From Propionibacteriaceae bacterium UBA6238 (GTDB lineage: Bacteria > Actinomycetota > Actinomycetes > Propionibacteriales > Propionibacteriaceae), in the NCBI GenBank assembly GCA_002441465.1, contig DJWE01000058.1, forward strand, positions 1 through 18,976: 18,976 nucleotides of DNA. Reading direction: 5' to 3'. Under the pieces are notes generated by a model. It was not told the origin of the DNA, made no database searches, and was given only the letters and a program-made list of their open reading frames with translations. A program made the position numbers and the translations under genes. This document shows positions 1 through 6,201 of this stretch, in pieces. Numbering within the stretch: position 1 is the first letter of the stretch; each line of letters starts with the position of its first letter.

Positions 1-398
1 TCGACAACGAGATCGACATGGCCGGCCTCGAGTCGATGGAGCAGGTGTCGAAGACCGCGATCAAACCGCAGGTGGATCGCTGGAACTTCCCGGACGGCCA
101 CTCGGTGATCGTGCTCAGCGAGGGACGGCTGCTGAACCTCGGCAACGCCACCGGTCACCCGAGCTTCGTGATGAGCACCTCGTTCACCAACCAGGTGCTG
201 GCCCAGATCGAGCTGTTCACCAAGCCCGAGAGCTACCCGGTGGGCGTGTACACCCTGCCCAAGCAGCTCGACGAGTATGTCGCCCGGCTGCACCTCGCCG
301 CGCTCGGCGTCCGTCTGAGCGAACTGAGCCCGGAGCAGGCCGACTACCTCGGTGTCGACGTGGCCGGGCCGTACAAGAGCGAGCTGTACCGGTACTGA
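1..398 (+). CDS. ahcY: Adenosylhomocysteinase, C-terminal part (5' end outside window)
   Basis: The reading frame is open from the window edge (codons begin at base 3) and ends with TGA at 396-398. It gives about 131 C-terminal residues of S-adenosyl-L-homocysteine hydrolase, the cytosolic NAD-dependent enzyme that splits SAH into adenosine and homocysteine in the methyl cycle. Family hallmarks seen are the FDNEID-like start of the fragment, IKPQVDRW, the GRLLNLGNATGHPSFVMS stretch and the invariant C-terminal tail ending KSELYRY; the Lys and Tyr of that tail reach into the NAD site of the neighbouring subunit in known structures. An ATG at 18 is internal, not the start. The malic enzyme gene follows after 24 nt, so the two are probably co-transcribed. 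Identification is very secure; only completeness is limited by the window edge. Confidence 0.96.
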   Translation, partial: DNEIDMAGLESMEQVSKTAIKPQVDRWNFPDGHSVIVLSEGRLLNLGNATGHPSFVMSTSFTNQVLAQIELFTKPESYPVGVYTLPKQLDEYVARLHLAALGVRLSELSPEQADYLGVDVAGPYKSELYRY

Positions 399-422
399 TC
401 CCCCGCGCGGCCAGGAGGCGAC

Positions 423-2162
423 ATGCGACAGCAGGACTTCAACCTGATCACCACCACCAGGGACGCGGTGCTGCAGGTGAGCGCGCGGGGTCGGCTGATC
501 CTGGTGCATCCGATGGCGAACCGGGGCACGGCGTTCACGATTGAGGAGCGCGAGCAGCTGGGGCTGTCCGGGTTGTTGCCGTCTCGGGTGACCACGATCG
601 AGGAGCAGTTGCGCCGCACCTACGCGCAGTACTCGCGCTCCCCGTCGCCGCTGGCGAAGTTCATCCTGCTCTCCCAGATGCGCGACCGGAACGAGGTGCT
701 GTTCTACCGGTTGCTGAGCGAGCACCTGGAGGAGATGCTGCCGGTCATCTACACCCCGACGATCGGGGAGGCGATCGAGCGGTTCAGCCACGAGTACGTG
801 GGTTCGCGCGGATGCTTCCTCTCCATCGATCATCCCGAACTGGTCGAACAGTCGCTGCGGGACTACGAGCTGGACGCCGACGACGTCGACTTGATCGTGG
901 TGACGGATTCGGAAGGGATCCTCGGCATCGGCGACCAGGGCATCGGCGGCATCCAGATCGCGGTCGGCAAGCTGGGTGTGTACACCGCGGCGGCGGGCAT
1001 CCACCCGCGGCGGGCGATCCCGGTGGTGCTGGACGTGGGTACCGACAACCTGGGCCTGCTGAACTCCGACCTGTACCTGGGCGAGCGGCACGCCCGGATC
1101 CGGGGCGAGCAGTACGACGAGTTCATCGACCTGTTCGTGACCACGGTGACCAAGCTGTTCCCGAACGCCCTGCTGCACTGGGAGGACTTCGGCGCCGGCA
1201 ACGCGCACCGGATCCTGAATCGGTACGCCGGGGAGGTCTGCACCTTCAACGACGACATCCAGGGCACCGCCGCGGTGGTGCTGGCCAGCGTGCTGGCCGC
1301 CGTCCGGTTGACCGGGACGCCGCTACCTCAGCACCGGGTGGTGATCTATGGGGCGGGCACGGCCGGGGTTGGCATCGCCGACATCATCCGGGAGGCGATG
1401 ACCCGGGCCGGGCTTGCGGCCGAGGACGGGTACGCGCAGTTCTACGCGTTCAACAGCCGCGGCCTGATCGTGGAGGACGGAGCTCGGGTGCGCGACTTCC
1501 AGCGTCCCTACGCTCGCAGCCGGGCGGAGGTGGACGGCTGGGACGTCGCCAACCCCGAGCGGATCAGCCTCGCCGAGGTCGTTGCGGCCGTGCACCCGAC
1601 GATCCTGATCGGCACCTCGGCCCAGCATGGCGCCTTCACCGAGGACGTGGTGCGCACCATGGCGGCGAACTGCGAGCGGCCGATCATCTTGCCGCTGTCG
1701 AATCCGACCAGCCGGTCCGAGGCGCACCCCGCCGACCTGCTGGAGTGGACCGACGGCCGCGCGCTGATCGCCACGGGCAGCCCGTACGGCACGATCAAGC
1801 ACGGCGAGGTGTACCACTCGATCGCCCAGGCCAACAACGCGCTGATCTTCCCCGGTCTCGGTCTGGGCACCTCGGTCGTGCGCGCGCGGCGGGTGAGTGA
1901 GGAGATGATCTACGCCGCGGCGGACGCCCTCGCCGGGCTGGTCAACGAGTACCGACCCGGGGCGTCCCTGCTGCCCTCGATGAGCGACTTGCGCCTGGTC
2001 GCGGCCAGTGTGGCCAAGGCCGTCGCCGAAACCGCCGAACAACAAGGCCTGGCCCGCCGTCCGATGACCAACCCGATCCACGACATCTACCAGCGGATGT
2101 GGAAGCCCGAATACCCCGCGCTGGAGGTCCTTCCGCCGACGTCCGCCGGGCCCGCCAGCTGA
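423..2162 (+). CDS. maeA: NAD-dependent malic enzyme (malate dehydrogenase, decarboxylating)
   Basis: The 579-residue protein matches the large SfcA/MaeA-type malic enzymes in length (about 565 residues in E. coli). These convert L-malate to pyruvate and CO2 with reduction of NAD(P), linking the TCA cycle to pyruvate in the cytosol. The N-terminal malic domain shows VIYTPTIGEA (catalytic Tyr110), GILGIGDQGIGGI (about 165-177), the general-base Lys183 in AVGKLGVYT, and metal ligands Glu254-Asp255 (HWEDF) and Asp278 (FNDDIQGT). The NAD domain begins near residue 305 with the Rossmann loop VVIYGAGTAGVG (about 306-317). The start is fixed by an AGGAGG ribosome-binding site at 413-418, 4 nt before ATG. 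The cofactor (NAD versus NADP) is inferred from family type, not from a diagnostic residue. It lies 24 nt after ahcY and ends just before a large hairpin. Confidence 0.94.
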   Translation: MRQQDFNLITTTRDAVLQVSARGRLILVHPMANRGTAFTIEEREQLGLSGLLPSRVTTIEEQLRRTYAQYSRSPSPLAKFILLSQMRDRNEVLFYRLLSEHLEEMLPVIYTPTIGEAIERFSHEYVGSRGCFLSIDHPELVEQSLRDYELDADDVDLIVVTDSEGILGIGDQGIGGIQIAVGKLGVYTAAAGIHPRRAIPVVLDVGTDNLGLLNSDLYLGERHARIRGEQYDEFIDLFVTTVTKLFPNALLHWEDFGAGNAHRILNRYAGEVCTFNDDIQGTAAVVLASVLAAVRLTGTPLPQHRVVIYGAGTAGVGIADIIREAMTRAGLAAEDGYAQFYAFNSRGLIVEDGARVRDFQRPYARSRAEVDGWDVANPERISLAEVVAAVHPTILIGTSAQHGAFTEDVVRTMAANCERPIILPLSNPTSRSEAHPADLLEWTDGRALIATGSPYGTIKHGEVYHSIAQANNALIFPGLGLGTSVVRARRVSEEMIYAAADALAGLVNEYRPGASLLPSMSDLRLVAASVAKAVAETAEQQGLARRPMTNPIHDIYQRMWKPEYPALEVLPPTSAGPAS

Positions 2163-2163
2163 C

Positions 2164-2223
2164 CTGGGGACGGTTCCGAACTCGGTCCACCCCGGCGTGG
2201 ACCGAGTTCGGAACCGTCCCCAG
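2164..2223. repeat. Perfect 27-bp inverted repeat, REP-like hairpin between convergent genes
   Basis: Bases 2164-2190 and 2197-2223 are exact reverse complements, separated by a 6-nt loop (CCCGGC). Each arm carries the core GGGGACGGTTCC, then 4 nt, then TCGGTCC. The element starts 2 nt after the malic enzyme stop codon and ends 15 nt before the end of the opposite gene, so it could stop transcription from both sides. There is no T-tract on either side, and a 27-bp perfect stem is long for an intrinsic terminator. The same core followed by 4 nt and CCGGTCC recurs twice at 14650-14672 and 14703-14725, so it more likely belongs to a dispersed palindromic repeat (REP or MITE-like) family. No transposase gene is present in the window. 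Confidence 0.85.
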
Positions 2224-2238
2224 ATCGGGTCGGATCGC

Positions 2239-3153
2239 TCAGGTCTCGCGGAGGTACTGCTCGAGGGTCTTGGTCTTGGTGGCGACCACGCCCTTGGCGA
2301 CATCGATCCCGACGTAGCGGAAGTGCCACGGCTCGTAGACGATGCCGGTCAGTGCCGCCTGGTCGCTGGGGTAGCGCAGGATGAAGCCGTACTTCGGCGC
2401 ATTCTTCACCAGCCACTTCCCGATCGCAGACCGAGCCAGCGTGGTGCCATGGACGAGCGCCCCGTTCGCGATCCCGGCCAGGTCGACCGCGAGTCCGGAC
2501 TGATGCTCGCTGGCCCCGGCGGGCGCGGTCCGCTGCTTGTTCATGGTGGCGTACCAATACGCCTGGGTGGCGTAGGAGCGGTAGGACGAGCGCACCACCA
2601 GTGTGTGGCCTGCTCGCGCGGCGGCCGCGAACAGCTTCTTCAGGGCCGTACCGGCCACCGGCTGCAGCAGAACCTTCGGGATGCCGTTCGCCCGCACGTC
2701 GACCGTGACCAGTTTGGGGGAGTAAGCGGCGCTGACCCGATGCTCCTTGTTGATCAGGGCGACCCCGCAGACGGTGAACGGGGTCTTCCTCGCCGTCGTC
2801 GTACGACGGGTGTCCTTCGCGCCGTCGCACTCGGGCGGGCCGGACTCGGCGTCCTCGGCGGGAGCGGAGGCCGAGGCGGAGGCAGGAGCCAGGGTCGGGC
2901 TGGTGGCGACCGGTGCCGGCGGCGCGGTGACGGTCGCCACCGTGGCCGCGTCCGCGTCGCTGGGGCGCCCCGGGTCGATGCCCAGCATCGGCCCGGCCAA
3001 CAGCCCGGCGACGAAGCTGAGCACGATCCCCAGCGCGCCCAGCAGCCGATACCCACGGACGCGGGTGGGTGCGGCCCGCAGCGCGTGCCGGGGGACGGCG
3101 GTGGTGGGCTCGGGCGGGGCGGCGCGCCGAGGCTCAGCCCCGGGGGATCTCAA
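2239..3153 (-). CDS. Membrane-anchored D-alanyl-D-alanine carboxypeptidase, VanY/M15 family
   Basis: The 304-residue protein has a short charged cytosolic N-terminus, one membrane segment at about residues 36-58 (LLGALGIVLSFVAGLLAGPM), an Ala/Pro/Ser-rich linker (about 65-105) and a VanY-type peptidase domain (about 130-285). The domain shows SSYRSYATQ (189-197), the zinc motif SEHQSGLAVD (His217 and Asp224) and EPWHFRYVG (Glu274 as catalytic base, His277 as third zinc ligand). Such enzymes trim the terminal D-Ala from peptidoglycan stem peptides outside the membrane. The start is a TTG overlapping the sixA tail by 20 nt. No good Shine-Dalgarno is visible, but a stop lies two codons upstream and later starts (a GTG inside the membrane segment) would lose the anchor, so translational coupling to sixA is inferred. 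Function is well supported; the exact start is less so. Confidence 0.86.
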   Translation of the reverse strand: MRSPGAEPRRAAPPEPTTAVPRHALRAAPTRVRGYRLLGALGIVLSFVAGLLAGPMLGIDPGRPSDADAATVATVTAPPAPVATSPTLAPASASASAPAEDAESGPPECDGAKDTRRTTTARKTPFTVCGVALINKEHRVSAAYSPKLVTVDVRANGIPKVLLQPVAGTALKKLFAAAARAGHTLVVRSSYRSYATQAYWYATMNKQRTAPAGASEHQSGLAVDLAGIANGALVHGTTLARSAIGKWLVKNAPKYGFILRYPSDQAALTGIVYEPWHFRYVGIDVAKGVVATKTKTLEQYLRET

Positions 3154-3631
3154 GGCGCTTCAGGGTTGCCTTGCCCGCGTTCAGGGTCTTCCAGGCACCT
3201 CGGTAGGTCAGGACGGCGAGTCCGGAGGTCGGGAACTTCGCCGCAACCCGTTCGGTCAGCGGCGACGGTTTGGCCAACCCGGTGATCAGGTCGCCCAGGG
3301 TTGGCTGGTGTCCGATCAGCAGTGCGACCCGGACGGTTTCGTCGAGGTCGCGCAGTTCGGCGAGCAACTCGTCGGGCCAGGCGTGGTAGATGAGCTCGGA
3401 CACCCGGACGTCGTCGCACCGGGCACCTCCGTCGACCGCTCCGGACCAGGTCTGCCGCACCCGAGTGGCGCTCGAGGCGAGCACCACGTCCAGGTCGTAT
3501 TCGGCGAGCACGGCTCCGACGGCGACGGCGTCGCGCTCACCACGTTCGGACAGCGGACGGGTCAGATCGGCCTCGTCGGTGTGCCAGGACGATTTCGCGT
3601 GCCGCAGGACGATCAGTGTCTTCGAAGCCAC
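3134..3631 (-). CDS. SixA-type histidine phosphatase
   Basis: This 165-residue protein of the histidine phosphatase superfamily opens with VLRHAKSSW (Arg10, nucleophile His11), followed by LTRPLSERGERDA, SSATRVRQTW and LLIGHQPTL (His108), the SixA arrangement. E. coli SixA removes phosphate from phosphohistidine of signalling or PTS proteins; the substrate here is unknown. The start is GTG at 3629-3631. A TAGGAT -10 box lies 7 nt before it with no Shine-Dalgarno, pointing to a leaderless transcript. Its end overlaps the vanY-type gene, suggesting a two-gene operon, while the DUF3039 gene ends 41 nt upstream on the same strand. Confidence 0.9.
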   Translation of the reverse strand: MASKTLIVLRHAKSSWHTDEADLTRPLSERGERDAVAVGAVLAEYDLDVVLASSATRVRQTWSGAVDGGARCDDVRVSELIYHAWPDELLAELRDLDETVRVALLIGHQPTLGDLITGLAKPSPLTERVAAKFPTSGLAVLTYRGAWKTLNAGKATLKRLEIPRG

Positions 3632-3638
3632 GCGCCCA

Positions 3639-3644
3639 ATCCTA
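3639..3644 (-). promoter_or_regulatory. -10 box (TAGGAT) of a probable leaderless sixA transcript
   Basis: On the minus strand TAGGAT (plus-strand ATCCTA) is followed by 7 nt and then the GTG start of the histidine phosphatase. That spacing puts transcription start at or next to the start codon, the usual actinobacterial leaderless arrangement. No convincing -35 was seen. Confidence 0.6.
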
Positions 3645-3672
3645 GGGCAGCCGAACCGACTGCCGGGGTCGA

Positions 3673-3939
3673 TCAGCCCTCGCCCTCACCCGGACGCAGG
3701 GACGCCCAGATCTCCTTGCATTCCGGGCAGACCGGGTAGCGATCGGGGTTGCGCGAGGGCACCCACACCTTGCCGCACAGTGCGATCACCGGTGTACCCA
3801 TCACCATGGCCTCGGTGAGCTTGGCCTTCGGGACGTAGTGGGAGAAGCGCTCGTGATCGCCCTCCTCCGGCCTCAGATCGGGGCGCAGGTCGGTACGTTC
3901 CTTGACGATCGTGGTCGTCTTCGGGTTCTCGGTGGTCAT
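3673..3939 (-). CDS. DUF3039 family small protein with zinc-ribbon-like cysteines
   Basis: An 88-residue cytosolic protein of an actinobacterial family of unknown function (DUF3039). Conserved-looking parts are EGDHERFSHYVPKAKLTEAMVMGTPVIALCGKVW and the C-terminal CPECKEIW. Cys55 together with Cys71 and Cys74 (C-x15-CxxC) resembles a partial zinc or iron site. The frame is open further upstream to 4053, but ATG at 3937-3939 is preceded by AGGAG with 6 nt spacing and begins the family's usual N-terminus (MTTENP). It sits upstream of sixA on the same strand and diverges from the MFS gene across 170 nt. Function cannot be stated from the sequence. Confidence 0.85.
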   Translation of the reverse strand: MTTENPKTTTIVKERTDLRPDLRPEEGDHERFSHYVPKAKLTEAMVMGTPVIALCGKVWVPSRNPDRYPVCPECKEIWASLRPGEGEG

Positions 3940-4109
3940 CGGCCTCTCCTGGCATGGCGCGGCTGTCGAGTCGCTACAAAGGTACCCAGTGCGACAGCGA
4001 GGACGAAGCGTGGCGGGTCCGTGCCGATCGCTCGATCCGGTCGAGGACATCACCGGACGTCGACGTGAGAGACTGGTCGGCTGACCCGGTGAGGTCCGAG
4101 GCGAGGTGA

Positions 4110-5489
4110 ATGATGCAGGATCGACAGCCGTCGGCGGCTGCGGCGCCCTCCCGGCGCGGGCTCACCGTCGGCCTGCTGCTCAGCGTGGTCGCGATCGCCT
4201 TCGAGGCGATGGCCGTGGTCACTGCGATGCCGGCCGCGGCGGCGGATCTCGGCGACCTCGACCTCTACGCCTGGACGTTCTCGGCGTTCATGCTCGCGCA
4301 GACTTTCGCCATCGTCGCGGCCGGCCAATTCAGCGACCGGCTCGGCCCCCGGTTGCCGATGGTGGTCGGCTTTCTCGTGTTCGCGGTCGGTATCGTGATC
4401 TCCGCCTCGGCGCCGACCATGCCCCTGCTGCTGGTCGGACGCTTCGTGCAGGGCCTCGGCGGCGGAACCATGAACCTCGCGGTGATGGTGCTGGTCGCGC
4501 GGGTGTTCGACGAACGCGAACGGGCCGTGTTGATGACCGGGTTCTCCGCCGCCTGGATGGGTCCGTCCTTCGTCGGACCGCCGCTGGCCGCCTGGCTGAC
4601 CAGTGTGCTGTCCTGGCACTGGGTGTTCTGGTCGGTGCTCCCGTTGATGGCGGTCGCGGGCGCCTTGATCTTCGCCCCGTTGCGGGCGCTCGACCTGCCG
4701 CCGCAGCCGGACGTACCGGCCGCGCCGGTGCAACTGGTCTGGGCGGGGTTGGTGGCCGCGGGGGCTGCGTCCCTGCAGGTGGCCGGGCAGTCGATCGAGC
4801 TGTGGTCGCTGGTCTGGCTGGGGGTCGGCCTGGTCCTGCTCTGGCGGGGCCTGCCGCCGCTGCTGCCGCAGGGCTTCCGTCCGGCTGGACGCGGGCTGGC
4901 CGCCGTGATCGTCGTGCGTGCGTTCACTGCCGGCGCGTTCGCGGGCGGCCAGACCTTCCTGCCGCTGATGTTCGTGCGGGCCGAAGGCCTGTCCCTGGGC
5001 TGGGCCGGCGCGATCATCACGATCGGGTCCTGTGGGTGGATGGCCGGAGCCTGGCTGCAGTCGCGTCCGTGGCTGGTGTTGCGTCGCGACCAGATCATCG
5101 TCGTCGGCACGGCCAGCGTCCTGCTCGGGCTGGTGCTGGTCTCGGTTTCCGCCTGGCTGCCGGGTCGCCTGCTGGCGGTCGCTGTGATCGGATGGGTGTT
5201 CGCCGGGCTCGGCATGGGCCTGTCCCTGGCCAGTACCTCACTGGTGGTGATGCAGTTGTCCGCGACGCTGGAACTCGGTCGGAACACCTCCTCGCTCCAG
5301 GTGGGGGAGGCGCTGGGCAACAGCATCGGCGCCGGAATCGCCGGCACCTTGTTCGCGCTGGGGCTGGCGCAGTCGAATCAGGTGTTCGGCTTCGGTGCCC
5401 CGCTCACCGCGATGGCGCTGATTTCGGCCCTCGGCCTGGCCGCGTCCCTGCGAATCGGCGCGGTCGAGAACTTCTCCGCCTCGCGCTGA
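4110..5489 (+). CDS. MFS transporter (probable drug/proton antiporter)
   Basis: A 459-residue polytopic membrane protein of the major facilitator superfamily. It shows motif A after helix 2 (GQFSDRLGPR, residues 72-81), an RFVQGLGGGTMN stretch like motif B in helix 4, and the antiporter-like GPSFVGPPLAAWL segment in helix 5. Hydrophobic segments continue to the C-terminus, consistent with at least 12 helices. Such proteins export small molecules in exchange for protons; the substrate is unknown. Two starts are possible, ATG 4110 and ATG 4113; GAGGTG at 4103-4108 gives better spacing to 4113. The MarR-type regulator follows 85 nt downstream, a common pairing of efflux pump and regulator, though the palindromic operator lies after this gene rather than before it. 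Confidence 0.88.
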   Translation: MMQDRQPSAAAAPSRRGLTVGLLLSVVAIAFEAMAVVTAMPAAAADLGDLDLYAWTFSAFMLAQTFAIVAAGQFSDRLGPRLPMVVGFLVFAVGIVISASAPTMPLLLVGRFVQGLGGGTMNLAVMVLVARVFDERERAVLMTGFSAAWMGPSFVGPPLAAWLTSVLSWHWVFWSVLPLMAVAGALIFAPLRALDLPPQPDVPAAPVQLVWAGLVAAGAASLQVAGQSIELWSLVWLGVGLVLLWRGLPPLLPQGFRPAGRGLAAVIVVRAFTAGAFAGGQTFLPLMFVRAEGLSLGWAGAIITIGSCGWMAGAWLQSRPWLVLRRDQIIVVGTASVLLGLVLVSVSAWLPGRLLAVAVIGWVFAGLGMGLSLASTSLVVMQLSATLELGRNTSSLQVGEALGNSIGAGIAGTLFALGLAQSNQVFGFGAPLTAMALISALGLAASLRIGAVENFSASR

Positions 5490-5543
5490 TCCGCCAGCGC
5501 AGTGCCGAGGGGGCGTGCGGACGGACCGTCCTGGGCGATAAAG

Positions 5544-5557
5544 TCTCGATATCGAGA
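5544..5557. promoter_or_regulatory. Perfect 14-bp palindrome (TCTCGATATCGAGA), probable MarR operator
   Basis: The palindrome lies 17 nt upstream of the marR-type ATG. It abuts a TAAAGT sequence at 5539-5544 that could serve as a -10 box, and the flanks AAG/TAA add AT-rich edges unusual for this GC-rich sequence. MarR dimers bind inverted repeats of this size, so self-repression of the regulator is the simple reading. The binding itself is inferred. Confidence 0.72.
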
Positions 5558-5574
5558 TAACCCGGGGGTGTGCG

Positions 5575-6066
5575 ATGGCCGACGAGGTGGATCTGATCCT
5601 GGCCGCCTGGGCGCGCGAGCTTCCCAACGTCGACGTCTCCCCGCTCGGCAGCCTGTCCCGGATCAGCAGGCTGGCCCGGCACCTGGACCGCGCCCGGAGT
5701 GCAGCGTTCGCCGCCCACGAGCTGGAGGTGTGGGAGTTCGACGTGCTGACGGCCCTGCGTCGGGCCGGGCACCCCTACGAGCTGTCGCCGGGCGAGCTGA
5801 TCCATCAGACGCTGTCCACCTCCGGCACCATGACCAACCGGGTGAACCGCCTCGAGGCGCGCGGGTTGGTGGTGCGCCAACCCAACGCCGACGACCGGCG
5901 CGGCGTCCGGGTGCGCCTCACCGACGCCGGACGCGAGCTGGCGCAGGAGGCACTGGCGGACCTGCTCGACTTCGAGCGGCAGGTGCTCGCGGCGATCGAA
6001 CCGGCCGAACGGGAGCAGCTGGCCGGGTTGCTGCGGCGACTGCTCGCGTCGTTCGAGCGATCCTGA
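5575..6066 (+). CDS. MarR family transcriptional regulator
   Basis: A 163-residue winged-helix regulator. The recognition-helix region is STSGTMTNRVNRLEARGLV (about 81-99), followed by the family's wing signature DDRRGVRVRLTDAG (106-119), with dimerisation helices at both ends. The N-terminus carries an extra helix with Trp12 in an AAWARELPNVD context. This resembles the extended alpha-1 of urate- or metabolite-responsive MarR proteins (PecS/UrtR-like), but that subfamily call is tentative. The start ATG 5575 has only a weak G-rich site upstream (GGGGGTG). A perfect palindromic operator sits 17 nt before it. The adjacent MFS exporter, 85 nt upstream on the same strand, is its most likely target or partner. 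Confidence 0.9.
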   Translation: MADEVDLILAAWARELPNVDVSPLGSLSRISRLARHLDRARSAAFAAHELEVWEFDVLTALRRAGHPYELSPGELIHQTLSTSGTMTNRVNRLEARGLVVRQPNADDRRGVRVRLTDAGRELAQEALADLLDFERQVLAAIEPAEREQLAGLLRRLLASFERS

Positions 6067-6077
6067 CCGGGACGTGA

Positions 6078-6109
6078 CGGACGCGAGACCCGCGCTCGTC
6101 GCGCGTCCG
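6078..6109 (+). terminator. Hairpin after marR, possible terminator without T-tract
   Basis: CGGACGCG (6078-6085) pairs with CGCGTCCG (6102-6109) around a 16-nt loop, 12 nt after the marR stop codon. No run of T follows, so efficient intrinsic termination is doubtful. Confidence 0.35.
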
Positions 6110-6127
6110 GCCGGGTCGCGCGGGCAG

Positions 6128-6133
6128 TATCGT
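6128..6133 (+). promoter_or_regulatory. Possible -10 box (TATCGT) upstream of malQ
   Basis: TATCGT in the 135-nt gap before malQ fits a weak actinobacterial -10. A GGACGCGTCC palindrome at 6138-6147 would lie at the transcription start, and a 6-bp hairpin (CCCGGC/GCCGGG, 6177-6192) lies in the leader 9 nt before ATG 6202. No -35 was recognised and no known riboswitch was identified. Confidence 0.3.
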
Positions 6134-6201
6134 TAGGGGACGCGTCCGCTGACCCCGGACCACTGGCACGTGAGCCCCCGGCAGCCGCCGGGCGACGGTG
6201 G

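Noticed and set aside
3940..4053. Longer form of the DUF3039 protein (126 residues)
   Set aside because: The AGGAG-preceded ATG at 3939 gives the family-like N-terminus; the extra residues are low-complexity and unlike the family.
6067..6201. Possible structured RNA or riboswitch before malQ
   Set aside because: Only short GC-rich hairpins are seen; no known riboswitch consensus was recognised.
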